In this document: positions 9,320-16,986 of the stretch, in pieces
Layout: every line of letters begins with the position of its first letter
Numbering within the stretch: position 1 is the stretch's first letter
Source of the DNA: CAZNPH01 sp964574985
GTDB taxonomy: Bacteria > Bacteroidota > Bacteroidia > Bacteroidales > SM23-62
Assembly (NCBI GenBank): GCA_964574985.1
Contig: CAZNPH010000002.1
Coordinates: 186,001-250,000, forward strand
Direction of reading: 5' to 3'
Length of the DNA: 64,000 bases
The notes under the pieces: generated by a model
Database searches by the model: none
What the model saw: the letters and a program-made list of their open reading frames with translations, nothing else
What the model was told of the DNA's origin: nothing
Position numbers and translations under genes: made by a program

Positions 9320-10093
9320 ATGTCCGGTAAAATCAAAGATTCCATTGGCTGGAAAGTCATCGGGGAAAAATCCACAGGCTCTACCAATGAGGATGCTTCC
9401 ACCCTGGTCAGAAAAGGGAAGGCAAGCCACGGAATGGTTGTGCGCAGCGCCTTTCAGCATTCCGGGAAGGGGCATGATGGTCATGTATGGCAAAGCGAAC
9501 GGAACAAAAATCTTTTGTTCAGCATCATACTTTTTCCGGAAAACCTGGCGGCATCGGCGCAATTCTATATTTCAAAGTTTGTTTCACTGGCCATTTGCGA
9601 TTGGATGGTTGATTTTTGTGCCGGGGCAGCCATAAAATGGCCCAATGATATATATTGCCGGATGCAAAAGATCGCCGGGATCCTGATCGAGAATGATGTG
9701 GAAGGGGATACCATCATAAGTTCGGTTGCCGGGTGCGGGATCAATGTCAATCAGACGGCATTCGATGCGCAATTGCCCAATCCGGGTTCCCTGCGGCTAA
9801 TCACCGGCAGCACGCAGAACCTTGACCGGCTTTTCACTGCTTTGATGGAAAAACTGAATGTCCGTTATGGCCAGCTGCTTGCCCGGTCCTATGGAAAGAT
9901 CGACAATGAATACCGGCAAAAATTGTTCATGCTGGAAGAAATATGCCGGTTCAGAACCGGTTCAGGACATTTTGAAGGCAGGATCACGGGTGTGGAAAGA
10001 GACGGCAGACTGATCGTACTGGATTCGCAGGGGAAGGAAAGACGTTTTGCCCATGGTGAAGTACATTATGAACCGAAATATTTTTCCAGATGA
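9320..10093 (+). CDS. birA: Biotin--[acetyl-CoA-carboxylase] ligase (BirA, catalytic type)
   Basis: This protein of about 257 residues activates biotin with ATP and attaches it to carboxylase carrier proteins. I start at ATG 9320 (MSGKIKDSIGWKV); the frame is open to a TTG at 9287 but that region reads as intergenic. Motifs: STGSTNEDA near the N terminus, the GKGHDGHVWQSERNKNLLFS biotin/AMP loop (usual form GRGQxGxxWxSxxGxN), and KWPNDIY with KIAGILIEN. There is no N-terminal helix-turn-helix, so this is the non-repressor class. The 3' end overlaps the convergent SRPBCC gene by 28 bases. Confidence 0.93.
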   Translation: MSGKIKDSIGWKVIGEKSTGSTNEDASTLVRKGKASHGMVVRSAFQHSGKGHDGHVWQSERNKNLLFSIILFPENLAASAQFYISKFVSLAICDWMVDFCAGAAIKWPNDIYCRMQKIAGILIENDVEGDTIISSVAGCGINVNQTAFDAQLPNPGSLRLITGSTQNLDRLFTALMEKLNVRYGQLLARSYGKIDNEYRQKLFMLEEICRFRTGSGHFEGRITGVERDGRLIVLDSQGKERRFAHGEVHYEPKYFSR

Positions 10094-10473
10094 TCGACCA
10101 GAAGGTTTACAAATTGCTGCAGGGGTTTCCTGGCCATCATCCCCATGACCTGATTCATTTCTGCTTTGATGGTCAGTCTGATCCTGGAATCCCCGGGTCG
10201 TACTTCTTTGATCTGGATCCACAGGAAAAAGTTCAGGGCCGCCTGTCCGGTGCCTGATATCTTGATCAGTTTCCACGGCTCTTTTTCGATGATCTTCAAT
10301 CCCGCCTCTCCCAGTCCGTTTACCGAAAAACTACAACTTTCCCCCTCTGAATGCCAGTTGGATACCCTGTCACGGGGAAGCAATTGTTCGAAATTTTTGA
10401 AATCCGATAAAAATTCATATATCTTTTTTTCAGATTCCGGGACCTTTCCGGTTTTGCTTTCCACATGTACCAT
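10066..10473 (-). CDS. SRPBCC (START-like) fold protein
   Basis: The 135-residue protein has the pattern of small SRPBCC/START-like proteins: an N-terminal strand HVESKTGKVPESEKKIYEFL, then SDFKNFEQLLPRDRV and a C-terminal helix QFVNLLVDHLEKYF that would close the ligand cavity. The ligand and function are not known. It lies 18 bases after pyrE on the same strand and is probably co-transcribed with it. The 3' end runs 28 bases into the convergent birA gene. Confidence 0.72.
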   Translation of the reverse strand: MVHVESKTGKVPESEKKIYEFLSDFKNFEQLLPRDRVSNWHSEGESCSFSVNGLGEAGLKIIEKEPWKLIKISGTGQAALNFFLWIQIKEVRPGDSRIRLTIKAEMNQVMGMMARKPLQQFVNLLVDHLEKYFGS

Positions 10474-10491
10474 AGTTCGCTGGATTTTAAT

Positions 10492-11130
10492 TTATGGATT
10501 TTTACCCCAGTCCGCCGGATTTTTGCGCCATTCTTCGAGCACATGCAACTGACTTTCCGAAATGCCCCCCCCGCGGATCGCTTCCCGTAAAAGCGTTTCG
10601 TAGTCCAGCAGGGTATGTACGGGACACCCGGCTTCCCTGAATTTTTCCGCGGAAACATCGAAGCCATAGGTAAAGATCGCCGCGAGTCCGAGTACCCTTG
10701 CCCCTGCCCGCCTGAGTGCCTTGACAGCAGATAAACTGCTTCCCCCGGTGGATATCAGGTCTTCCACCACCACCACCGTAAGGCCCCGGTCCAGTTTTCC
10801 TTCGATCTGGTTCAGGGTTCCGTGGCTTTTGGGAGCGGAACGTACGTATAAAAAAGGCAGGGACAGTTTATCCGCCACCAGTACGCCATGGGCAATGGCC
10901 CCGGTGGCCACACCCGCGATCAGCCCGGGTTTTCCGTACTTTTCCAGGATCATGCGGGAAAAACTGTCCCTGATGAAGTTCCTGATTTCCGGGAAGGCCA
11001 GGGTCCGGCGGTTGTCGCAATATATCGGGGAGTTCCATCCGGAAGCCCATTTGAAAGGGTTTGCAGGTTGGATGATAATTGACTTACTTTGCAGTAAATA
11101 ACCCGCGATTTCTCTGGCGGTTTTTTCCAT
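10492..11130 (-). CDS. pyrE: Orotate phosphoribosyltransferase
   Basis: The 212-residue protein forms orotidine monophosphate from orotate and PRPP in pyrimidine synthesis. The PRPP-binding loop VVVVEDLISTGGSSL and the N-terminal NPFKWASGWNSPIYCDNR are characteristic. The start codon at 11130 lies only 8 bases from that of the divergent NUDIX gene, so its promoter must lie inside that gene. The minus-strand TACATTTG at 11136-11143 would put transcription start at or next to the ATG, suggesting a leaderless message (inference). Confidence 0.96.
   Translation of the reverse strand: MEKTAREIAGYLLQSKSIIIQPANPFKWASGWNSPIYCDNRRTLAFPEIRNFIRDSFSRMILEKYGKPGLIAGVATGAIAHGVLVADKLSLPFLYVRSAPKSHGTLNQIEGKLDRGLTVVVVEDLISTGGSSLSAVKALRRAGARVLGLAAIFTYGFDVSAEKFREAGCPVHTLLDYETLLREAIRGGGISESQLHVLEEWRKNPADWGKNP
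11060..11091 (+). promoter_or_regulatory. Candidate promoter of the NUDIX gene inside pyrE
   Basis: TTTG at 11060-11063 is followed after 21 bases by TACTTTG at 11085-11091, close to the Bacteroidota -33/-7 arrangement but with one base missing in the -7 box. It lies inside the pyrE coding region, about 48 bases before the NUDIX start. Confidence 0.35.
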
Positions 11131-11135
11131 GTCGA

Positions 11136-11143
11136 CAAATGTA
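11136..11143 (-). promoter_or_regulatory. Candidate -7 box of pyrE overlapping the NUDIX start codon
   Basis: The minus strand reads TACATTTG, an exact TAnnTTTG match, 5 bases before the pyrE ATG. A TTG lies about 18 bases upstream. The box covers the ATG (11139-11141) of the divergent NUDIX gene. Confidence 0.5.
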
Positions 11144-11753
11144 TAAAGTTTTTTTTAAGGACAAGGTTATTTTTTTTGATGAGCCGGAGGCTTCCACAGA
11201 ACTGGATCATGTTATGTCCGGTTCGGGAGTGGATGACAAAAAAATGTGTGATGCAACCGAAAAGTTTCTGCAGGACGGGGAAGGCGGCCAACTGGTATTT
11301 TATGGAGATACTGAAGTGCTTTTCGGCAAATTCATTTCCCTTTTCCAGGTGATCAGGGCTTCGGGCGGACTGGTAAAAAATGCCCGGAACCGGTATCTTT
11401 TCATTTACAAGCGCGGACGGTGGGATCTTCCCAAAGGGAAAACAGAAAGGGAGGAGGAAATCAGGGAAACCGCCCTCAGGGAAGTGACCGAAGAATGTGG
11501 AATCGGTGAGCTGCAGCTGAGGGGATACATCAGGGATACCTATCATATGTATTTCAAGGACAACCGGCTGGTGATCAAAAGAACTTCATGGTACCGCATG
11601 TTCCATCCGGGAGAAGAACAACCGAGTCCCCAAAGAAAGGAAAATATCGAAAAAGCGGCCTGGGCCGGTAAGGAAGACATCGGAAGGATCCTGCAAAATA
11701 CTTATCCGTCCATTGTTGAAGTACTCAGGGAAGAGGGGGTCATTACCGGATGA
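11139..11753 (+). CDS. NUDIX hydrolase
   Basis: This protein of about 204 residues begins MYKVFFKDKVIFFD; the frame is open further upstream but that part is antisense to pyrE. The Nudix box is complete: GKTEREEEIRETALREVTEECGI fits GX5EX7REUXEEXGU. An N-terminal domain of about 85 residues precedes it, as in a family common in Bacteroidota. The enzyme would cleave a nucleoside diphosphate linked to another moiety; the substrate is unknown. It is divergent from pyrE with only 8 bases between start codons, so the two genes may be controlled against each other. Confidence 0.88.
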   Translation: MYKVFFKDKVIFFDEPEASTELDHVMSGSGVDDKKMCDATEKFLQDGEGGQLVFYGDTEVLFGKFISLFQVIRASGGLVKNARNRYLFIYKRGRWDLPKGKTEREEEIRETALREVTEECGIGELQLRGYIRDTYHMYFKDNRLVIKRTSWYRMFHPGEEQPSPQRKENIEKAAWAGKEDIGRILQNTYPSIVEVLREEGVITG

Positions 11754-11775
11754 ACCGGTCAATCTTCGGGAGCAT

Positions 11776-13227
11776 CTATTCGCCAGGGTCTCCGCTGTCA
11801 TTCATGATCTTGAAAAGGCAGGATTCAAAATTTTCCAGCGGTGAGGGCGACGGAGAAAGCAGTAATTGCTGCTCCGGGCCGATCAGGTAATAGGTCGGGA
11901 CCCCACGGATGTCATAGCGCTCTATGATGCCCGGATCGTGCCCGTAATGCAGGAAGACCCAGTCATAATTTTTATTTTCCAGAAAACGGGACATATCCTT
12001 AAAATCCTTGTCAAGGAATACGGTCATGATGCACAACTTTTCCCGGTACTTTTCATGGAGTCCGGCGAGCAGTTCCAGATCCTTGTGGCAGCTGTAGCTT
12101 TTTGTATTGCAGAAATTCAGATAAATATACTGGTTCTTAAAATCTGCCAGGCGCCACAGGGATGAATCCGGATCGAGAAGTTCAAACCCCGGGGCTTCAT
12201 AGCCGGCAAGCAGGGAAGTGATGTCCTTTTCGATCGAACGGGCGATTGACCGGTGTTCGGGATGACCGGAGCTGCCAGCTATACCCTTCAGTATCCCGAT
12301 GATGCCCGACCTGGAAAAGCCGGCATCATAAAATGCATCGTACAGGCCTTTGAGAACAATGAATTCAGCCATGGCACGGTCGTTGAAAAGGTCATCTTTC
12401 AGCAATGCAGAGATCAGAAGCTCCGGTTCCCTTCGGTTGTTGACGGCTTTCCTGATCCTGACCCCGGTTTGGGTATCTCCGATGAAACTGAAATATTTGT
12501 CAAAAATCTGATTGAACAATTCCATGTAGGCCGGATTGTTATAGAGAACCGGCCGGTCCCGGAAATAATTATTATAAACTGCCTGGGTTTTTTGCTGGCG
12601 GGAAAGATGTCTCAGCAGGCCTTCCTTGTACAGGATGTAATCCCGGAAAAAAGGATGTTCATATTTCCCGAAAGTATCTTTGAGTCCGGACAAAGCTTCA
12701 TCCATGGCACGTATATCGCCCCGGGAATTGACTTCCACCACATGTTTGAAATAGTAAGGATAGAAGGAATCATTAAATGACCGGATGAGAAAGTTCAGTT
12801 CTTCGCCGGCCTGAGACAAGGTATCCCCGGTTTTCAGGGAACGGACTCTCACGTGCAGGTGGATGGGAACGGGTTCGAAATACGGATTCAGGCGGTCTTC
12901 GGCGGATTTGTCCCTCTTGGCCGGGAGCTTCAGATCATAGTGTTTTCCCGGTTCTGCGTAAAAATGGCAATCATATACACCCAGATGGCTGAACAACAGG
13001 GTAACTTTATCAATGTCCACGGTCATGGAGAAAGACCCGCTGTCGTCCGCAACACATCTGCCCAATTCTTCTTCCTGGTAGGTGATCAGATTGACATACC
13101 GGAAAAAGGGGATTTCGGAACCGGCATAGGAAGGAGCATTGCCTTCGATTATGACCGGGCGGGAATGGAGGCGGACAGGGATCAAAAGCAGAAAAGCCGG
13201 TAAAACGATTGTATATATCCTATTCAT
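11776..13227 (-). CDS. Secreted thioredoxin-fold (TlpA-like) protein
   Basis: I take the start at 13227 (MNRIYTIVLPAFLLLIPVRLHS), which gives a clear signal peptide; the protein is about 483 residues. The N-terminal half resembles the beta-sandwich found before thioredoxin domains in Bacteroidota. The C-terminal part (about residues 340-480) is thioredoxin-like: GFELLDPDSSLWRLADFKNQYIYLNFCNTKSYSCHKDLELL and GVPTYYLIGPE with the cis-Pro. The redox site is atypical: NTKSYSC instead of CxxC, leaving one Cys in place, so reductase activity is doubtful. The start overlaps the end of coaD by 8 bases. Confidence 0.8.
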   Translation of the reverse strand: MNRIYTIVLPAFLLLIPVRLHSRPVIIEGNAPSYAGSEIPFFRYVNLITYQEEELGRCVADDSGSFSMTVDIDKVTLLFSHLGVYDCHFYAEPGKHYDLKLPAKRDKSAEDRLNPYFEPVPIHLHVRVRSLKTGDTLSQAGEELNFLIRSFNDSFYPYYFKHVVEVNSRGDIRAMDEALSGLKDTFGKYEHPFFRDYILYKEGLLRHLSRQQKTQAVYNNYFRDRPVLYNNPAYMELFNQIFDKYFSFIGDTQTGVRIRKAVNNRREPELLISALLKDDLFNDRAMAEFIVLKGLYDAFYDAGFSRSGIIGILKGIAGSSGHPEHRSIARSIEKDITSLLAGYEAPGFELLDPDSSLWRLADFKNQYIYLNFCNTKSYSCHKDLELLAGLHEKYREKLCIMTVFLDKDFKDMSRFLENKNYDWVFLHYGHDPGIIERYDIRGVPTYYLIGPEQQLLLSPSPSPLENFESCLFKIMNDSGDPGE

Positions 13228-13699
13228 TGATCCGGGCTTTGGTAAGATCGATGGCTGAGGGAACAAACATGCCGGCGTCACCCCCGTGGCGGATAATGTC
13301 CCGCACAATACTGGAATTGATGGCCGTATGCTCAGGCCTGGTGAGCAGGTAGATCATTTCAAGCCGGGGGTGCATGGCCTTGTTCATCTGCCCGATGGCT
13401 CTTTCGTATTCAAAGTCAGCGGCTGTTCTCAGTCCGCGGATCAGGTAACCTGCGTTGACCTTTTTGCAAAAATCGATGGTGAGTCCGGTATACTGGTCCA
13501 CGGTGACCTTGTTCTCTTTCCGGAAGAGGTCTTTGATCCATTCCATACGTTGTTCCAGGGTGAAAAAATCTTTTTTGTTGATGTTTTTCCCGATGGCGAT
13601 GATGATCTTGTCGAACAGGGGCAGGGCCCTGGTGACAATGGATTCGTGCCCCACGGTGAAAGGGTCAAATGATCCCGCGAACACGGCAATTTTTTCCAT
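13220..13699 (-). CDS. coaD: Phosphopantetheine adenylyltransferase
   Basis: The 159-residue protein makes dephospho-CoA from 4'-phosphopantetheine and ATP. The nucleotidyltransferase motif AGSFDPFTVGHESI (TxGH) and the RGLRTAADFEYERAIGQMN segment are diagnostic, and the length is typical. It lies 10 bases after the permease gene and overlaps the next gene by 8 bases. Confidence 0.97.
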   Translation of the reverse strand: MEKIAVFAGSFDPFTVGHESIVTRALPLFDKIIIAIGKNINKKDFFTLEQRMEWIKDLFRKENKVTVDQYTGLTIDFCKKVNAGYLIRGLRTAADFEYERAIGQMNKAMHPRLEMIYLLTRPEHTAINSSIVRDIIRHGGDAGMFVPSAIDLTKARINE

Positions 13700-13709
13700 G
13701 ACTTTCAGG

Positions 13710-15935
13710 TTATTTGATTTCTTTTTCCTTGAACGAACTTACGAAAAGGATATTTCCCATATTTTCAAAACCCGTGAATATTTCAATGCCTTCGGCTTTG
13801 ATCCGCTCATTTCTGAATCCGATGATGGTCAGGTCTGCATCGGCCGAATATTCCGATATGATGGTCCTGGGACTGACATTTTCATTTCTGGCAATGAATT
13901 CCAGATTGGACAGGGAGATGGGAAGACGGCCCGAGCGGATGAGCTCGGTCAGGTCTTTCCTTTTATTTTCCAGTTCTTCTTTTTTGTGTAACGCGAATAT
14001 CTTGATCTGGCCCCTCCTCCATTCGGGATGCCCCAGGAGGATATACCCCAGCAGGATCATCAGATTGGCGTTTTCATAGTCCCAGGAGGTGATCCATATG
14101 TGGATATTTTTTTTGTACCCGAAGCCTTTGTAGGAGGTATTCAGAACAGAGATGTCGAATTCAGTGGCCTGGAGCATCCGGTAATTTTTCAGTGATTCCA
14201 TGAGTTTATCGGGCTCGGTCCTGGAAAATTCGAACAGGATCATGTTGTTGCCCTTTCCTGAGATCCCGCTCAGCTGAATGACCTGGGCAATGGCCGATGT
14301 GTAGGACGGACTGATGATGGTGTCGAGGTAGACCCTGTTCTCCGTTTTGGAAGCCAGATTGATCAGCTTGTTCAATATTTCCTTGGACTCCCTGTTGGTT
14401 TCACCGGACAGGTATCCGGGAATATAGTGTATGTAGGTACCGAAACCGTATTTGTATGATAACCATTTTAACAGGTCAAAGGCCGATCTTCTCAGGAAAG
14501 TATCCGGTGAAATGCAAACCATGAATGGCCTCCAGTGGTCGGTAGATTCTTCGCGGTCGGCCCGCTGGGCGACTATCTGGAACCGCCTGCTTAGCTGGAA
14601 TATCACGCCTTTGAACAGATTTACAAGGCCCCTTCTTTCCTTCCTGTAGGTGGTCACCCAGCTGTAAATCAGCCCCATGATCAACAGGGAAAGGAGGGCA
14701 TAGGGTGTATTCATTTTGAACATGACCCAGATGGAAACAATTGTGCCCACCAGTGATATGTACCATTTGGACCGGAATGTGGGACGGTAGGAAGGATCGG
14801 CAGCAAAATGTTCCAGGAAGGATATCAGGCAGATCGCTCCATAGGTCAGGATGAAGAACATGGAGATGGTCCTGGCCACAAAATCCAGTTTTCCGATCCC
14901 CACAAAAACAAAGGCAATGATGATGGTGATGAAAGAAGCATTGAAAGGCTCGTATGATACCGGTTTCACTTTGGCGAGCCATCCGTTGACGGTTTTCTGG
15001 GGGAGGATATCGTCCATCCCGATCGCCTGCAGGGTACGCGGAGCGACCATGACCGAACCGAGCGCGGAAGACAGGGATGCCGCAGCCAGTCCGATCGGTA
15101 TGATGGGCCCCCAGAGGGCGATCTTCTGCATGATCAGCTGATCCGATCCCAGTTCCTGGGGTGTGGCTGAAACGCGAAGTTTAACCGCGCAAACAAGATA
15201 TGTAAGCATACCCAAACCGGTGGCCCAGAAAACCCCTTTCGGCAGCGACCGGGTCGGGTCCCGCAGATCCCCCGAAAGTCCGAGTCCGGCTGCCAGACCT
15301 GTAAATGCAGGAAATATAATGGTAAATACATAAAAGAAAGGGTCCGGATCCGGGATGGTTTGATTGTAATTTACCTGTGACAGCGGAAATTCGGATTTTC
15401 CTGCCAGAAACATGATGATGGCTGCCAGCAGGAGGATGACCACCCCGTACAGGGTCTTCATGCCCAGATTGGCACCGCGTGTCAGGATGAGCACTGAAAT
15501 GATCAGCATGGTGGGCATGCTGATGAACCGGTTGTCGGGAATCAGAAAGTTGTATTCGCGGTAGAGAAAATCCATGAGGGGGTTGAAAGCTTGCCCGAAG
15601 GCAATGATATAAAAAGCCACGCTGATGGCCTGGGAAAGATACAGGGTGATGCCCACGGCACCGCCGATATTGAAGCCGAATGACCGGGAAACAATATAAT
15701 ATGCACCCCCGCCGAGTACTTTCTGGTTGGTTGCGATCTCAGCCACAGCCATTGCCGTGGGGATGGTGACCAGATGGCCGAGCAGGATGATGCCGATCGC
15801 ACCGGTCAGTCCGGCATGCCCGACTGCGTACCCCAGCCGGAGAAAAAGTATGGCTCCCAGGATGGTGGCGATGGTGGTCATGAAGACCGGCATGGTACCA
15901 AAATTGGGCGCCTTCGCTTCGGTGAATCCGGCCAT
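13710..15935 (-). CDS. Cation-chloride cotransporter-like APC permease
   Basis: The 741-residue membrane protein has an N-terminal transport domain of about 12 hydrophobic segments, with FGTMPVFMTTIATILGAILFLRLGYAVGHAG and the unwound-helix region ILGAILFLR typical of SLC12-like proteins of the APC superfamily. From about residue 450 to the end it is soluble and partly resembles universal-stress-type folds. Such proteins move K, Na or Cl ions, or amino acids; the substrate is not decidable. It lies 35 bases after the LiaF-like gene and 10 bases before coaD, so a four-gene minus-strand operon is likely. Confidence 0.85.
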   Translation of the reverse strand: MAGFTEAKAPNFGTMPVFMTTIATILGAILFLRLGYAVGHAGLTGAIGIILLGHLVTIPTAMAVAEIATNQKVLGGGAYYIVSRSFGFNIGGAVGITLYLSQAISVAFYIIAFGQAFNPLMDFLYREYNFLIPDNRFISMPTMLIISVLILTRGANLGMKTLYGVVILLLAAIIMFLAGKSEFPLSQVNYNQTIPDPDPFFYVFTIIFPAFTGLAAGLGLSGDLRDPTRSLPKGVFWATGLGMLTYLVCAVKLRVSATPQELGSDQLIMQKIALWGPIIPIGLAAASLSSALGSVMVAPRTLQAIGMDDILPQKTVNGWLAKVKPVSYEPFNASFITIIIAFVFVGIGKLDFVARTISMFFILTYGAICLISFLEHFAADPSYRPTFRSKWYISLVGTIVSIWVMFKMNTPYALLSLLIMGLIYSWVTTYRKERRGLVNLFKGVIFQLSRRFQIVAQRADREESTDHWRPFMVCISPDTFLRRSAFDLLKWLSYKYGFGTYIHYIPGYLSGETNRESKEILNKLINLASKTENRVYLDTIISPSYTSAIAQVIQLSGISGKGNNMILFEFSRTEPDKLMESLKNYRMLQATEFDISVLNTSYKGFGYKKNIHIWITSWDYENANLMILLGYILLGHPEWRRGQIKIFALHKKEELENKRKDLTELIRSGRLPISLSNLEFIARNENVSPRTIISEYSADADLTIIGFRNERIKAEGIEIFTGFENMGNILFVSSFKEKEIK

Positions 15936-15970
15936 TGTGCCTGAGATGAATGGATTAGTTCAGGAAAAGA

Positions 15971-16504
15971 TCAATCCCTGCTTACCTGCAATCCTCCGAA
16001 TACCACATCGGCCTTGATGTCGAGGTGATTTTCGCCGGGATTGAATTTTTCGCTTTTGTATGTGCTGGACCCGAAGACCGCTGTGTTGCCGTCGGGCAGT
16101 TCGGCTCCTCCGAAAACCGCATTCGCCCTGATCACAACAGGCATGTCGCGGGGGATATGCAGGGTACTTCCCCCGAAAATTGTATTGATCCGTATCTTCA
16201 CGGAAGACTGGCTCAGGTCCTTGCCTGAAAAATAAAAATTGCCTTTTCCGAATACGACATTGTATTCCTGCAGGTTCCGGGGATTTTCAAAGCGTTTTTC
16301 AGAAAAGAGCACATCGTTTTCCCCGGTATGAAAACCGAATATCCCGGAACCACCGAAAAGAAGCCTGAGTCCGAGGAAAATCAGGAAAAAAGCGATGATG
16401 ATCTTGAATAAGGGGAATTCCACATTGAACACCACCCGGATGACCAGGCCCAGGCCGATCAGGATGAGAATAATACCCCAAAAAATTCCAGTGCCCATTT
16501 TCAT
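15971..16504 (-). CDS. LiaF-like transmembrane protein
   Basis: The 177-residue protein has two N-terminal membrane segments (IFWGIILILIGLGLVIRVVF and FKIIIAFFLIFLGLRLLFGG), then a C-terminal beta-rich region with repeated IFGGS/VFGGA/VFGGL turns at about residues 110, 130 and 170. This is the pattern of the LiaF C-terminal and DUF5668-type proteins, tied in other bacteria to cell-envelope stress sensing; the role here is unknown. The ATG directly follows the conserved AT-rich tail of the repeated palindromic element, which must serve as its 5' untranslated region and perhaps promoter. Confidence 0.75.
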   Translation of the reverse strand: MKMGTGIFWGIILILIGLGLVIRVVFNVEFPLFKIIIAFFLIFLGLRLLFGGSGIFGFHTGENDVLFSEKRFENPRNLQEYNVVFGKGNFYFSGKDLSQSSVKIRINTIFGGSTLHIPRDMPVVIRANAVFGGAELPDGNTAVFGSSTYKSEKFNPGENHLDIKADVVFGGLQVSRD

Positions 16505-16904
16505 TTGAATTTGTTTACGTTAAAAGTTTAATATTTAGCACTTTATAATGTCANNNNNNNNNNNNNNNNNNNNNNNNNNNNNNNNNNNNNNNNNNNNNNN
16601 NNNNNNNNNNNNNNNNNNNNNNNNNNNNNNNNNNNNNNNNNNNNNNNNNNNNNGCCGGCGAACCCCCATCTGTCTCCGGATGGCAGCTTGCAGCCGGATC
16701 GGTGATGGAGGTTTCATTTGAATTTGTTTACGTTAAAAGTTTAATATTTAGCACTTTATAATGTCAATTCAAAGGCTGTGGTTTTTTGTTGCCGGCCTCC
16801 CGCAGGCTGTCCGCATGCCGGGCCGGCGAACCCCCATCTGTCTCCGGATGGCAGCTTGCAGCCGGATCGGTGATGGGGGTTTCTCGGTGATGGGGGTTTC
16901 ATCG
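16502..16904 (-). repeat. Tandem palindromic intergenic element, at least two units
   Basis: Read on the minus strand, each unit has a GC-rich palindromic head (AAACCCCCAT ... ATGGGGGTT arms, inner CGGC/GCCG stems, then a GGCCGGC-rich stretch) and an AT-rich tail of about 54 bases. Bases 16715-16882 form a full unit of 168 bases; 16502-16714 is a second unit cut by the N gap. A third partial head of about 17 bases ends near 16904. A related copy lies at 57038-57205. Together with the lon terminator this fills the whole stretch between lon and the LiaF-like gene. Confidence 0.85.
16554..16653. other. Assembly gap of 100 N inside a tandem repeat
   Basis: Exactly 100 N, the conventional size for an unknown gap. 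Aligning both flanks with the intact neighbouring unit shows that 55 bases are missing (the equivalent of 16767-16821), or 55 plus a multiple of 168 if more units exist. Confidence 0.95.
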
Positions 16905-16966
16905 TATTGAGGATGAATAAATGATTATTATTCATCAAATATATAAAATACTGGTTCACGGGACTG

Positions 16967-16986
16967 AAAAAATCCGGTTTTTCCGG
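16967..16986 (-). terminator. Candidate terminator of lon
   Basis: Directly after the lon stop codon the minus strand has CCGG, five A, CCGG, then A and six T. The stem is short (4 bp) but GC-only and the T-run follows at once. Confidence 0.45.

Noticed and set aside
16502..16904. CRISPR array
   Set aside because: Units are 168 bases with no unique spacers between short repeats, and there are no cas genes.
16535..16959. Two short minus-strand frames in the repeat element near the N gap
   Set aside because: They are translations of the palindromic element; one runs through N and the other is frame-shifted by a 17-base duplication. Not annotated as genes, but the conserved frame is noted as a finding.
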